A DNA stretch of 64,000 bases from Spirosoma sordidisoli (GTDB lineage: Bacteria; Bacteroidota; Bacteroidia; Cytophagales; Spirosomataceae). The position numbers were made by a program, and so were the translations under genes. Below, in pieces: positions 35,630 to 44,837 of this stretch. A model generated the notes under the pieces. It searched no databases. It saw only the letters and a program-made list of their open reading frames with translations, and was not told the origin of the DNA. The stretch spans positions 62,001-126,000 of the forward strand of contig NZ_SBLB01000003.1 in NCBI RefSeq assembly GCF_004138325.1, in the 5' to 3' direction. The stretch's first letter is position 1. Each line of letters starts with the position of its first letter.

Positions 35630-36637
35630 ATGCGAAAAGTAGTAACGTTTGGCGAAACCATGATGCGGCTAACGACCTGCCACCATCGTCGGTTTGGTCA
35701 GTCAACGACGTACGAAAGTGCCTTTGCCGGCGGAGAATCAAATGTTGCCTCCGCCCTGGCGAAATGGGCCGTGCCGGTGGTCCACGTGACCCGGTTGCCC
35801 AAATCCGATTTAGGCGACGCTGTGGTAGACGGTTTTAAATCGCTGGGCATCGATACGCGCTTTATCCAACGGGGCGGGCGCCGGCTGGGCTTGTTCTTTG
35901 TCGAAAAAGGCGTGTCAATTCGGGCCGGAAAGGTGATCTATGACCGTGCCGACTCCGCCTTTGCCACGCTTTCTCCGGCTGATTTCGACTGGCCAGCCAT
36001 TCTGGAGGGGAGTAGCTGGCTGCATTTTACGGGAATTAGCCCGGCTATCTCCGAAAACGCGGCCCGCGCCTGCCTGGAAGCGGCCCAGACCGCCAACCGG
36101 ATGAGGCTTACCGTATCCATGGACGTAGCGTATCGAAGTAACCTATGGCAATGGGGGAAAAGGCCCGCTGAAGTCGTACCCGAACTGGTTAAACACTGCA
36201 CGGTCATCGTATGCAGTCCGCATGATACGGCCGAGCTGTTTGGCATCTACCCACGCCCGGACGAAGACCCGTTTAGGTCCGTCTGTCGGCAGCTGATGGG
36301 CCAGTTTCCAGCCCTGACCACCATTATCACTACCGAACGGGGTCAGCAGTCGGCTTCGCACAATACGCTGCGGGGCAAGTGCTGGCAGGGCGGGAGGTTG
36401 CTGGTCACGGATACGACAGATATTCCCAACATAGTGGACCGCATTGGCGGAGGGGACGCCTTCATGGCGGGGTTCATCTACGCGTCGCTCGCGGCAAAAG
36501 ATACCCTGTCCGCGCTGCGTTTTGGCGTGGCTGCTTCGGCCCTGAAGCACACCATCGATGGCGACCTGCCCCTGGCCAGCGTTGAGGAGATCGAAACAAT
36601 CATGAACGGAGACACCTCCGGTCGACTAACCCGATAA
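35630..36637 (+). CDS. PfkB family sugar kinase, 2-keto-3-deoxygluconate kinase-like
   Basis: This 335-residue protein begins VVTFGETMMRL, the KdgK-type version of the PfkB N-terminus. It has the AGGESNVASALAKW substrate loop and the C-terminal signature DRIGGGDAFMAGF, with Asp276 as the catalytic base. KdgK phosphorylates 2-keto-3-deoxy sugar acids with ATP. The next gene encodes the matching aldolase and the one after it the dehydratase that would make the substrate, which strongly supports this role. It lies 10 bp after the lactonase gene. Confidence 0.88.
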   Translation: MRKVVTFGETMMRLTTCHHRRFGQSTTYESAFAGGESNVASALAKWAVPVVHVTRLPKSDLGDAVVDGFKSLGIDTRFIQRGGRRLGLFFVEKGVSIRAGKVIYDRADSAFATLSPADFDWPAILEGSSWLHFTGISPAISENAARACLEAAQTANRMRLTVSMDVAYRSNLWQWGKRPAEVVPELVKHCTVIVCSPHDTAELFGIYPRPDEDPFRSVCRQLMGQFPALTTIITTERGQQSASHNTLRGKCWQGGRLLVTDTTDIPNIVDRIGGGDAFMAGFIYASLAAKDTLSALRFGVAASALKHTIDGDLPLASVEEIETIMNGDTSGRLTR

Positions 36638-36642
36638 CTCGA

Positions 36643-37311
36643 ATGGCCCGGTTTACCCCCGAAGCAATTACCACCAAACTAGCCACTGTGCCCATCGTTC
36701 CCCTGTTTACCCACGCAGACGTTCCGACGGCCCGCTCAGTTGTCAGAGCCTGTTATGCCGGTGGAGTGCGGGTTTTTGAATACACCAATCGGAGCGATCA
36801 GGCCGAGCTGGTTTTTGCGGATCTGGTCCGGCTGGTTCGTCAGGAAATGCCTGACCTGGCGCTGGGGATCGGTACCATTTTTACCGCCGATGAGGCCCGG
36901 AAGTACATCGACCTGGATGCTGATTTTATCATTCAGCCCATCGTTCGTAAGGAGGTGGCTGACGTATGCCATCAGGCCGGGGTGGCCTGGCTTCCGGGCG
37001 CCCTGACCCCGACCGAAATAGCTCAGGCCGACCATTGGGGGGCCAGTGTGGTGAAGGTTTTCCCGGCCAGCGTAGTCGGTCCTGCCTTCATTCAGGCCCT
37101 CAGAGGACCCATGCCCACGGTCAAACTCATGGCAACGGGTGGGGTAGAGCCGACCCACGCCAACCTGCGGTCCTGGTTCTCGGTCGGCGCTTTCTGCGTG
37201 GGTATGGGCTCGCAGCTTTTTCCGGCCTCGGTTCTGGCCGCTCGGGAGTACGGACAAATCCAGGCACTGGTTGCCAACTGCGTTGCTGTCACGAAAAAAA
37301 TCGTAAACTAA
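36643..37311 (+). CDS. KDPG/KHG-type class I aldolase
   Basis: This 222-residue protein has Lys138 in VVKVFPAS, the Schiff-base lysine, and Glu46 in VFEYTNRSD, matching the catalytic glutamate. LGIGTIFTADEARKY and MATGGVEP complete the family pattern. It splits 2-keto-3-deoxy-6-phospho sugar acids into pyruvate and glyceraldehyde-3-phosphate. EYTNR replaces the more common EITLRT wording; this is the form seen in several Bacteroidota homologues. It starts 5 bp after the kinase gene. Confidence 0.92.
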   Translation: MARFTPEAITTKLATVPIVPLFTHADVPTARSVVRACYAGGVRVFEYTNRSDQAELVFADLVRLVRQEMPDLALGIGTIFTADEARKYIDLDADFIIQPIVRKEVADVCHQAGVAWLPGALTPTEIAQADHWGASVVKVFPASVVGPAFIQALRGPMPTVKLMATGGVEPTHANLRSWFSVGAFCVGMGSQLFPASVLAAREYGQIQALVANCVAVTKKIVN

Positions 37312-37321
37312 TAGACTAACC

Positions 37322-38491
37322 ATGAAGATCACCGCCATTGAAACGTATATCTGTCACGCCTATCGTACCAATTGGGTGTTTGTGCGCGTCATGACCAATA
37401 TCGACGGGCTCTACGGTATCGGCGAGGCTACGCTGGAACACAACGAACTGACCGTCGCGCAGCAGTGCCGCGAGCTGGAGCGCATTTTTGTAGGTAAAGA
37501 CCCGCGCAACATTGAGCGTCTCTGGCACGAAGCCTACCGCGACGTGTACTGGCGGGGTGGTTCGGTGCTGATGAGCGCGTTGTCGGGGGTCGAGATGGCC
37601 CTGTGGGACATCACGGCCAAAGACCTCGGGGTGCCCGTGTATCGGCTCATGGGTGGTAAGGTACGCGACAGCGTTCCCTGCTACGCCAACGGCTGGTTCG
37701 CTCCGGCTAAAACCCCCGAGCAGTTCGCCGAAAAAGCGGCTTTTGCCATCCAGCAAGGCTTTAAGGCCCTCAAATGGGACCCGTTCGGGGCTGCCTACCT
37801 AAGTATGAATCGGGTGGAGTTTGATGGAGCCCTGGCGGTAGTTGCTGCCGTGCGTGAAGCCACGCGGGGTAAAGCGGATATTATCATCGAAGGACACGGA
37901 CGGTTCGACATCCCGACGGCGGTGCGGATTGGTCATGCGCTCGAAAAATTCGAACCGCTCTGGTTTGAAGAACCGCTACCGCCCGAAAATCTGGAAGGAC
38001 TGGCTGAAGTGAAACGCCGGGTGAACGTACCCATAGCCGCCGGCGAACGCCTGTATAATCGCTGGAATTTCCGCTCGCTGTTTGAACTGCGGGCCGCCGA
38101 CTTTGTGCAGCCCGACGTCAGTCACGCGGGGGGACTGGCCGAGACCAAAAAAATTGCGGCTATGGCCGAAGCCTATCACCTGCCCGTTTGTCCACACAAC
38201 CCGATTGGGCCGGTAGCCAATGCCGCCACGCTGCAACTGGCAGCCTGTGTGCCGAACTTCTACCTGCTCGAAACAATGAATACCGACGTGCCCTGGCGTT
38301 CAGAAATTACGACCGAAGCGGTGCAGTTTGTGAACGGCGAGATGATCATTCCCGACAAACCGGGACTGGGTATTGATCTGAACCTGACCGAAATCGCCAA
38401 ACACCCCTTCGACCCGCGCCCGCTGCGACATTACAAAGGAACGCTGACCGAAATCCGCCCGGCCGATGCTCAGAGCTACTTCATCAACTAA
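37322..38491 (+). CDS. mandelate racemase/enolase superfamily sugar-acid dehydratase, galactonate-dehydratase-like
   Basis: This 389-residue protein has the capping domain and a modified barrel. KWDPFG holds the Lys151-x-Asp153 pair. Probable Mg2+ ligands are Glu190 in EGHGRF, Glu216/217 in FEEPLPPEN and Glu242 in AGERLYNR. Asp265 (QPDVSHAGG) and His292 (CPHNPIGP) form the likely catalytic dyad. Such enzymes abstract a proton next to a carboxylate and remove water to give a 2-keto-3-deoxy acid. It feeds the kinase and aldolase encoded upstream. Galactonate is the best-known substrate of this pattern, but other six-carbon acids are possible. Confidence 0.85.
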   Translation: MKITAIETYICHAYRTNWVFVRVMTNIDGLYGIGEATLEHNELTVAQQCRELERIFVGKDPRNIERLWHEAYRDVYWRGGSVLMSALSGVEMALWDITAKDLGVPVYRLMGGKVRDSVPCYANGWFAPAKTPEQFAEKAAFAIQQGFKALKWDPFGAAYLSMNRVEFDGALAVVAAVREATRGKADIIIEGHGRFDIPTAVRIGHALEKFEPLWFEEPLPPENLEGLAEVKRRVNVPIAAGERLYNRWNFRSLFELRAADFVQPDVSHAGGLAETKKIAAMAEAYHLPVCPHNPIGPVANAATLQLAACVPNFYLLETMNTDVPWRSEITTEAVQFVNGEMIIPDKPGLGIDLNLTEIAKHPFDPRPLRHYKGTLTEIRPADAQSYFIN

Positions 38492-38652
38492 GACGCCGAG
38501 ACGTACTACTAGTCGGGCGGACAATACCAGCAGGGAAGGCGGGTACTCTATTTCCAACTTGTTGGCAGACTGGTAAAAAAGGCTAATCAAATGGCTTTCT
38601 GTGCAGGAAGTTAGTACCAACTTGCACACCTTCCAAGCACAAGTAAACCTGC

Positions 38653-39612
38653 ATGACATACAAAATAGCTCCCTACTTCCGGCTCGATTCAGATTCGTAT
38701 CGGCCCCTGACTCATCCTGTTTATACCTGCCTAACGCTCTCCCTGACGCTGCTTTTGCTTGTGGGAACGGTAAATCTGGTTCAGGCACAGGCTGTATCGA
38801 AACCAGTTCCCTCGGCCGCTAACCAGCCATTGGTCACTAAAATCAAATCGACCAGGGGGCTGGTGGCGCTATGGGATTTTAAGGAGCCTTCGGGGCAGTC
38901 CCGCCAGGCCGTTGGTACAGCTGCCTTTCCCCTCGCTGAAACCGGCGGCCCGGTTCCCCGCTACACCGAGGGGCCGCTTTCGGGCTATTCGGCTGGTTTT
39001 GGGGAGGGGGGCTATCTGTCGCTACCGAACGCCCGGACTGGCGCGCTGAATATACACGGCCCGAAACAAGGCGTGACGGTAGTGGCGTGGGTCAACTGGA
39101 CCGGCGAACGAACGGGCTTTGTGGGGGGGATGTGGAACGAGTACCAGGATGGAGGCAAGCGCCAGTACGGGCTGTTTGTGTCATTACCCTACTACAACGG
39201 GAAAGATCAGGTGTGCGGTCACATATCGAAGACGGGAAAGCCAACCCCACCATTTCCGTACTCCATCGACTACTCGGCCAGTAAGCAGCCGGTGCCTGCC
39301 AACGAGTGGGTGTGTGTAGCCTTTACCTACGACGGGAACATGATTAAGTCGTATATGAACGGGGTTTTTGAAACCAGACCCGCCGAACTGATCGACCATA
39401 CCAGGGGGATGACCGGCTATCCGGACGGGCTGACTCAAAGCAAAAACCCGTATTTTTTTCCGGACGGAATCGGTAACAACGGCTCTGACTTTACCGTTGG
39501 GGCGGTGCTGCTGAAGAGCGGCATGGGAAACCTCTTTACGGGTAAAATAGGCGGACTGGCCGTGTTCGATCGAGCGTTGAGCGCAACGGAGCTGACCCGA
39601 CTGGTGCGTTGA
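38653..39612 (+). CDS. secreted LamG/concanavalin-like domain protein
   Basis: This is a 319-residue protein. A long polar N-terminus leads into a hydrophobic signal (LTLSLTLLLLVGTVNLVQAQA). The remainder reads as one LamG-like jelly roll: ALWDFKEPSG, GVTVVAWVNWTGE, EWVCVAFTYDGNMIKSYMNG and GKIGGLAVFDRALSATELTRL. LamG domains bind glycans or proteins. It is the last gene of the sugar locus, 161 bp after the dehydratase, and may help hold polysaccharide at the surface. No catalytic motif is visible. Confidence 0.8.
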   Translation: MTYKIAPYFRLDSDSYRPLTHPVYTCLTLSLTLLLLVGTVNLVQAQAVSKPVPSAANQPLVTKIKSTRGLVALWDFKEPSGQSRQAVGTAAFPLAETGGPVPRYTEGPLSGYSAGFGEGGYLSLPNARTGALNIHGPKQGVTVVAWVNWTGERTGFVGGMWNEYQDGGKRQYGLFVSLPYYNGKDQVCGHISKTGKPTPPFPYSIDYSASKQPVPANEWVCVAFTYDGNMIKSYMNGVFETRPAELIDHTRGMTGYPDGLTQSKNPYFFPDGIGNNGSDFTVGAVLLKSGMGNLFTGKIGGLAVFDRALSATELTRLVR

Positions 39613-39718
39613 TCTGACAGGAACGCAAACGTGAACGCTTCGCGCAGACAGGAGCGGGTGTAAACTAACCCGGTGGGTTGATGATTGGAAATAGCTATTT
39701 CTATCTGGGTTTTATCTA

Positions 39719-39726
39719 TATTTTTG
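39719..39726 (+). promoter_or_regulatory. -7 box inside the longest frame of the hybrid sensor gene
   Basis: TATTTTTG matches TAnnTTTG exactly. It lies downstream of the first possible ATG (39678), so if used, translation must begin at 39741 or 39777. No clear TTG element is spaced correctly upstream. Confidence 0.35.
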
Positions 39727-39740
39727 AGGACGCAGACGCG

Positions 39741-42560
39741 ATGCTCAGGTCGAGTACAGTGCTGTCTGCCCCGCGCATGATCCAGTATACGTTTGGTTTA
39801 CACCATTGCCGATTCCTCAGCGGGCTCATCAGTAGTCTGCTGGCCGGACTGCTGCTCGTTCTGGCGGGGTGTGTCGAAACGAAACCGAAGGCCGCGTATC
39901 GTATCGGTTTCTCGCAGTGTACCGGCGCCGACCTGTGGCGGCAGACCATGCTTAACGATATGAAGCGGGCATTGGCATTACACCCGGAATACACCTTGCT
40001 CTACAAAGATGCGGGCAACAGTACCGCCCGGCAACTACGCCAGATCGAGCAGCTGGCGGCTGAAGGAATCGATCTGCTCATCGTTTCCCCGAATGAATCG
40101 GCCCCGATTACCAAAGCCGTGGATGCCGTCTTCAAAAAAGGCACACCCGTCATTGTGCTTGACCGGCGCATCACGTCAACGTCGTACAATACGTTTATCA
40201 GTGGCGATAACGTCGAGATTGGTCGACTGGCGGGGCGGTTCGTCGGCTCGTTGCTGAAAGGGCAGGGGACAGTAGTCGAAGTAACCGGTCTGGCCGGGTC
40301 GTCGCCTGCCCAGGAGCGTCGTCAGGGCTTCCGGGAGCAGCTGGCCCGAACGCCTGGGGTGCGCGTCATTCGCGAACTCGACGGGCAGTGGGAGCGCGAC
40401 ACCGCCCGGCACCTGGCCGAGCGGGAGAAGCAGGTGCTGCAACAGGCCGATGTGGTATTTGCGCACAACGAAGTTATGGCGCTGGGCGTCCAGCAGGTTT
40501 GTAAAAAATACGGCCTGGACCGACAGATCCGGTTTGTCGGTATCGATGGTCTGCCCGGCCCGGTGGGTGGTATGCAGCTGGTATTGGATGGTATCCTGAC
40601 CGCTACGTTTCTGTACCCCACGGGGGGCGAAGAAGCTATAGAAGCCGCTGCCCGGATCCTGAACGGGAAAGCCGTACCGCGCGAAACAATTCTGAAGTCG
40701 TTCCAGATCGACGCGTCCAACGTGCAGGCCCTGAAAGCGCAGAGCGATCGATTGTATACCCAGCAGCGGGATATCGAGCGGCAAACCCGGCGGATTCAGC
40801 AGCTGACCGAAACCTATTCGTCGCAGCGAAACCGGCTCTATATCACCCTGTTCAGCCTGGTGGTAGTAATTGTGCTGGGCGCCTGGGCCCTGTACCTGGT
40901 CCGCGAGAAGCAGGCTGCTTACCAGCAGCTGGCGCAGCAGAACGACGCCATCCGGCAGCAGAAAGACCAGATCGAAGCCGTTTCGCGGCAGGCCCGGCAG
41001 GCCACCGAAGAGAAGCTTCGGTTTTATTCGTACATCTCCCACGAGTTCAATACCCCGCTCAGTCTGATTCTGACCCCAACCGAAGACCTGCTGGCGCGCA
41101 GGCAGATCGATCCGCGGGAGGTAAAGGCCAGTCTGCTGCTCGTCCGGAAAAATGCGTACCGGCTGCTGCGGCTGGTCGACCAGATGCTGGATCTGCGAAA
41201 GGCCGATGCCGGCAAGCTGCAACTCAACGCCCGACCGGAAGACCTGGTCGCGTTTGTGCAGGATATTGTACAGGATTTTGGGCAAAAAGCCGCCAGGCAG
41301 CGGATCGATCTGCGGCTGATCAGCAGCGAACCGAAACAGCTCCTCTGGTTCGACCGGGACAAGCTGGACAAGGTGCTGTTCAACCTGCTGTCCAATGCCT
41401 TCAAGTATACGCCGAGAGGAGGGTTTATTCATGTGCGGCTCGAAAAGCAGGCAGAAACCGTACTCGTTCAGGTGCAGGATAATGGCGAGGGCATGACAGC
41501 CGACGAACAAACCCATATTTTCGACCTGTTCTATACCGGCGGAAACCGCTTTACGCTGGGAAACGGGCTGGGGCTGGCGCTCTCGCGCGAGTTCGTAGAG
41601 CTTCACCAGGGCGAGCTGACGGTTCAGTCGGAGAAGGGGCGGGGCACGACGTTTACCCTGTTGCTTCCGCTGGGGAGTGCTCACCTCGACCCAACCGACC
41701 TCGAGCCAGCGCCCGCGCAGCAGCCGGGTCTGCCCGTGGAGGAAGAATGGGCGCAGGCCGAAACGGGCGTGACCGAAGCCGGGGCGCGCAAGTCGGGTAC
41801 GCTGCTCCTGGTTGAAGACCATGACGAACTGCGCCAATACCTGGTGTCCCGTCTGGCTGACCGGTTCGAGGTGCTGGCCGAATCGACGGCCGAACAGGGC
41901 TGGGAACGCATCCTGGAAACGATTCCCGACCTGATCATCAGTGATATCATGCTGTCGGGCCAGACGGCGCAGGCCATGAACGGGCTTCAGCTCACCCAGC
42001 GCATCAAAAACGATTTTCGTACCTCTACCATACCCGTTATTCTGCTGACCGCCAAAGGGCAGATGGAAGACCGGATTGAAGGGACCCGCGCCGGGGCCGA
42101 CGCCTATATCAGCAAGCCGTTTCAGATGGCTTATCTGCTCGAAACCATCAATACCACCCTTATCAATCGGGAGAAATGGCAGCAGCGCTATACGGGCGAT
42201 TACCTGGCCAAAACCGAAAACCGGCAGGAGAAAAAGTTCTTGAACGAATTGACTGCTCTCATCGAGCAGAAGCTGACCGATACATCTTTCGGCGTGGAGC
42301 AACTGAGCCGCGAGATGGGGCTGTCGCGGGTGCAGCTGTACCGCAAAACCCAGACCCTGCTGGGGAAAAACGTGGCCGACTATTTTGCCGAAATCCGGCT
42401 CAAGAAAGCCCGGGCGCTACTGACGGAGACCAGCAAGCCCATTGCCGAGATCGCCTTCGAAACCGGCTTCAGTTCGCCCGCCTATTTTACCACCTTCTTC
42501 AAGCAGCACACCCACCAGACTCCCTCCGAATACCGAAAATCGCCTTCCATCAATGCGTAA
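39741..42560 (+). CDS. hybrid two-component system with periplasmic sugar-binding sensor domain (BT1754-like)
   Basis: The longest frame begins at 39678, but I prefer 39741 or 39777 because the start then leads into a lipoprotein-like signal (LLLVLAGC) and the -7 box at 39719 lies upstream. Positions counted from 39678: periplasmic-binding type 4 domain about 75-350 (IGFSQCTGADLWRQ), membrane segment 386-408, coiled linker, histidine kinase with SHEFNTPLSLIL (His about 455), ATPase motifs (NLLSNAFKYT, GNGLGLALS), receiver with Asp about 755, AraC helix-turn-helix about 867-954 (AEIAFETGFSSPAYFTTFF). It senses a sugar directly and acts on DNA in one chain. It likely controls the neighbouring sugar-acid locus. 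Confidence 0.9.
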   Translation: MLRSSTVLSAPRMIQYTFGLHHCRFLSGLISSLLAGLLLVLAGCVETKPKAAYRIGFSQCTGADLWRQTMLNDMKRALALHPEYTLLYKDAGNSTARQLRQIEQLAAEGIDLLIVSPNESAPITKAVDAVFKKGTPVIVLDRRITSTSYNTFISGDNVEIGRLAGRFVGSLLKGQGTVVEVTGLAGSSPAQERRQGFREQLARTPGVRVIRELDGQWERDTARHLAEREKQVLQQADVVFAHNEVMALGVQQVCKKYGLDRQIRFVGIDGLPGPVGGMQLVLDGILTATFLYPTGGEEAIEAAARILNGKAVPRETILKSFQIDASNVQALKAQSDRLYTQQRDIERQTRRIQQLTETYSSQRNRLYITLFSLVVVIVLGAWALYLVREKQAAYQQLAQQNDAIRQQKDQIEAVSRQARQATEEKLRFYSYISHEFNTPLSLILTPTEDLLARRQIDPREVKASLLLVRKNAYRLLRLVDQMLDLRKADAGKLQLNARPEDLVAFVQDIVQDFGQKAARQRIDLRLISSEPKQLLWFDRDKLDKVLFNLLSNAFKYTPRGGFIHVRLEKQAETVLVQVQDNGEGMTADEQTHIFDLFYTGGNRFTLGNGLGLALSREFVELHQGELTVQSEKGRGTTFTLLLPLGSAHLDPTDLEPAPAQQPGLPVEEEWAQAETGVTEAGARKSGTLLLVEDHDELRQYLVSRLADRFEVLAESTAEQGWERILETIPDLIISDIMLSGQTAQAMNGLQLTQRIKNDFRTSTIPVILLTAKGQMEDRIEGTRAGADAYISKPFQMAYLLETINTTLINREKWQQRYTGDYLAKTENRQEKKFLNELTALIEQKLTDTSFGVEQLSREMGLSRVQLYRKTQTLLGKNVADYFAEIRLKKARALLTETSKPIAEIAFETGFSSPAYFTTFFKQHTHQTPSEYRKSPSINA

Positions 42561-42795
42561 GCGAACCCGCCTGACGTTGTGCCGACCAGCCCGTTTTCGT
42601 GATAGCGTACCATCGGCCAGCCGGCGGATTAATGCCAGATACTGACTTGCAGCAACCCAACGCTGCCGCCTGTCAGCGGGTTGAAGACGGCAGGCCGAGC
42701 CTGTATGTTGTGGCCAGACAGTAGACCGGGGGCCGTCGGGTCTTCCTCCAAAAACCCGCGTTCACCGGCGGAAAAGACGGACTCATCCACCTTTT

Positions 42796-42827
42796 TTTGA
42801 CGACTCATCGGTCGCCCTGCATCTTTG
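42796..42827 (+). promoter_or_regulatory. candidate promoter of the LytS-like kinase gene
   Basis: TTTG (42796-42799), a 20-nt spacer and CATCTTTG (42820-42827, 7/8 match) predict a start near 42834, 22 nt before the kinase ATG. The 295-bp gap before it also has an imperfect hairpin (CAACCC...GGGTTG, about 42655-42685) that may end the upstream transcript. Confidence 0.5.
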
Positions 42828-42855
42828 CCCGTTCCCCAACGATCGACACATCTGT

Positions 42856-43965
42856 ATGATTAACCGGCTGACTTCGAAGCAAAAATGGCAACTGGCTATC
42901 CGGCTGCTGCTGTTGTATGCCCCGCTGCTTCTGTACGTCAACCTGCCCGAAGCGGCCCGCACAGCCGATACCCTGCTGGATGGATTACCGTATTTTCTGG
43001 GCTTCAGCGTGGTGGCGCTGGGCATGTACTTCATCTGGATAAACGCGACGGATCTGATACAGCGGCAGCTGTTTCGCTGGTTCGGCGAAGAGTTTCTGCT
43101 GGAGTTCAACTGGCTGGCGTTGCTGCTGGCCATACTGGTATCGCTCGGGCTGGCGATGCTGTACATCCTTGCTTTTCATGTTATTCTGCAGGGTATCTTC
43201 ACCGTGATCCATTATATCCGGCCGTTTACGGGGCCGAAGCCGGACCCATCTACGCTGCCCGCCGAAGCCCTGGCCTACGTCCAGCGTGCGAACAACGGCT
43301 TTTCGGTGGTGATCATGCTTTCTGCCTTTTACCTGACTATCAACGCCCGCGCTTACCAGCAGCTGAAAAACGTTCAGCTCAAAGCCGAACGGCTGGAAAA
43401 AGAAGCAGCCCTCAGCCAGTTCGAAGCGCTCAAGAACCAGCTCAGTCCGCATTTTCTGTTCAATAGCCTGAGTATTCTCACGTCGCTGATTCACGAAGAC
43501 GTTGACCTCTCTGAGCAGTTCATCAAACACCTGTCCAAAGCATATCGCTACATTCTCGAACAGCGCGATCAGAATCTGGTGCTTCTCAAAACCGAACTCG
43601 AGTTCATTCAGGCGTATACCTTTCTGCTGCAGATCCGGTTCGAGAACAAATTTCAGGTCAGTGTCGATGTACCGCAGGAGGTGCAGCAGCAGTACCGCAT
43701 CGCCCCCTTATCGCTGCAAATGCTGGTAGAAAATGCGGTCAAGCATAATCGAATGTCGGTGCGGGAGCCGCTTCAGGTCCGGATCTACAGCCAGGGCGAG
43801 GAGCTCGTGATCGATAACCGGATACAACCCCGCGACCAGCCCGAGTTCTCGACCGGCGTTGGACTCCGCAATATCACGAACCGCTATGCGCTGCTGACCG
43901 ACCGTCGGGTTGAGTACGGCGAGCAGGCAGGCAACTTCATTGTAAAAATCCCGCTGATCGTATGA
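42856..43965 (+). CDS. LytS/AlgZ-type sensor histidine kinase (His_kinase family)
   Basis: This 369-residue protein has about four membrane segments in its first 170 residues. A helical linker (KAERLEKEAALSQFEALKNQ) leads to the dimerisation motif LSPHFLFNSLSIL (His199 the likely phosphorylation site). The ATPase part has MLVENAVKHN and GVGLRNITNRY. Such kinases pair with LytTR response regulators, and one is encoded directly after with a four-base overlap (ATGA). No extracellular sensor domain of note, so the signal may be membrane-borne. Confidence 0.92.
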   Translation: MINRLTSKQKWQLAIRLLLLYAPLLLYVNLPEAARTADTLLDGLPYFLGFSVVALGMYFIWINATDLIQRQLFRWFGEEFLLEFNWLALLLAILVSLGLAMLYILAFHVILQGIFTVIHYIRPFTGPKPDPSTLPAEALAYVQRANNGFSVVIMLSAFYLTINARAYQQLKNVQLKAERLEKEAALSQFEALKNQLSPHFLFNSLSILTSLIHEDVDLSEQFIKHLSKAYRYILEQRDQNLVLLKTELEFIQAYTFLLQIRFENKFQVSVDVPQEVQQQYRIAPLSLQMLVENAVKHNRMSVREPLQVRIYSQGEELVIDNRIQPRDQPEFSTGVGLRNITNRYALLTDRRVEYGEQAGNFIVKIPLIV

Positions 43966-44720
43966 ATGTAGTAATCATTGAAGACGAAGACCGTACGGCC
44001 CGGCAACTGGAGCGTCTGATCCACAAATACGACCCATCCATTACCATACTGACGCAGTTGCCGTCGGTCAGGGAAGCGCTGGCCTGGTTCCGGCAACACC
44101 CCCAGCCCGATCTGGCGTTCATGGATATACACCTGGAAGACGGCCTGGCCTTCAGTCTGTTCGAGCAGATGAACCTGACCGTACCCGTCATTTTTACCAC
44201 CGCCTACGAAGAATACACCATCCGGGCCTTCAAAGTCAACAGCATTGATTACCTGCTGAAGCCCGTCGATTATGCCGAGCTGACGGCCGCGCTGGATAAA
44301 TTCAAAACCGTTCGGGCCGCTCCCCGGCTGCCCGATCTGCAGGCTCTGGTCGAACTCATGCAAAAACCACGGGCGGCTGCCTACAAAGAGCGGTTTATGA
44401 TCAGCATCGGCACCAAAATTCGCAGTGTGGAAGTAGCGGAGCTGGCTTATTTCGTTTCGGAAGAAAAAGCCACGTTTCTGGTCACCCGCGAGGGCCAGCA
44501 TCTGCCCGTTGAATACAGCCTCGACCAGCTGGCCGGACTTCTTAACCCGGATCAGTTCTTCCGGGTAAACCGGCAGTTTCTGGTGGCCCGATCCGCCATT
44601 CAGACCATTCAGGCCTACTCGGCGGGTAAGCTCCGGCTGGATCTGACGCCCCCGTCGCGGCAGGAGATATTCGTTAGTATGAGCCGTCTGTCGGAGTTTA
44701 AAGACTGGCTGGGCCGCTAG
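43962..44720 (+). CDS. LytTR family response regulator
   Basis: This 252-residue protein has a receiver domain (IIEDED at 5-10, Asp55 in FMDIHLEDG, Lys about 105 in DYLLKPVD). A LytTR DNA-binding domain occupies about 145-250 (FMISIGTKIRSVEVAELAYF, PDQFFRVNRQFLV). LytTR regulators bind direct repeats upstream of their targets. The overlapping kinase gene is its partner. The next operon (beta-barrel protein and small periplasmic protein) lies 117 bp downstream and is the natural target to test. Confidence 0.93.
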   Translation: MNVVIIEDEDRTARQLERLIHKYDPSITILTQLPSVREALAWFRQHPQPDLAFMDIHLEDGLAFSLFEQMNLTVPVIFTTAYEEYTIRAFKVNSIDYLLKPVDYAELTAALDKFKTVRAAPRLPDLQALVELMQKPRAAAYKERFMISIGTKIRSVEVAELAYFVSEEKATFLVTREGQHLPVEYSLDQLAGLLNPDQFFRVNRQFLVARSAIQTIQAYSAGKLRLDLTPPSRQEIFVSMSRLSEFKDWLGR

Positions 44721-44783
44721 TGCTCATTCATTCGTCAGCCATAAACCGATGTCCAACCGGTTTAACGGGCTGTTCGTCCTGTT

Positions 44784-44818
44784 TTTGTTTCCGGGGTATT
44801 CGCGCCTGCACACCTTTG
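44784..44818 (+). promoter_or_regulatory. candidate promoter of the OMP_b-brl_3 gene
   Basis: TTTG (44784-44787) is followed after 23 nt by CACCTTTG (44811-44818, 7/8 match). The start would be near 44825, 13 nt before the ATG. Spacing is slightly long. Confidence 0.35.
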
Positions 44819-44837
44819 TACAGCATTAAGCAACCCC

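Noticed and set aside
39629..39642. Half-match to the LacI operator upstream of the hybrid sensor
   Set aside because: Only about 8 of 12 bases match and the palindrome is broken.
40176..42302. 708-residue minus-strand ORF
   Set aside because: It is antisense to the hybrid sensor gene, whose domains are certain. The long frame comes from codon bias.
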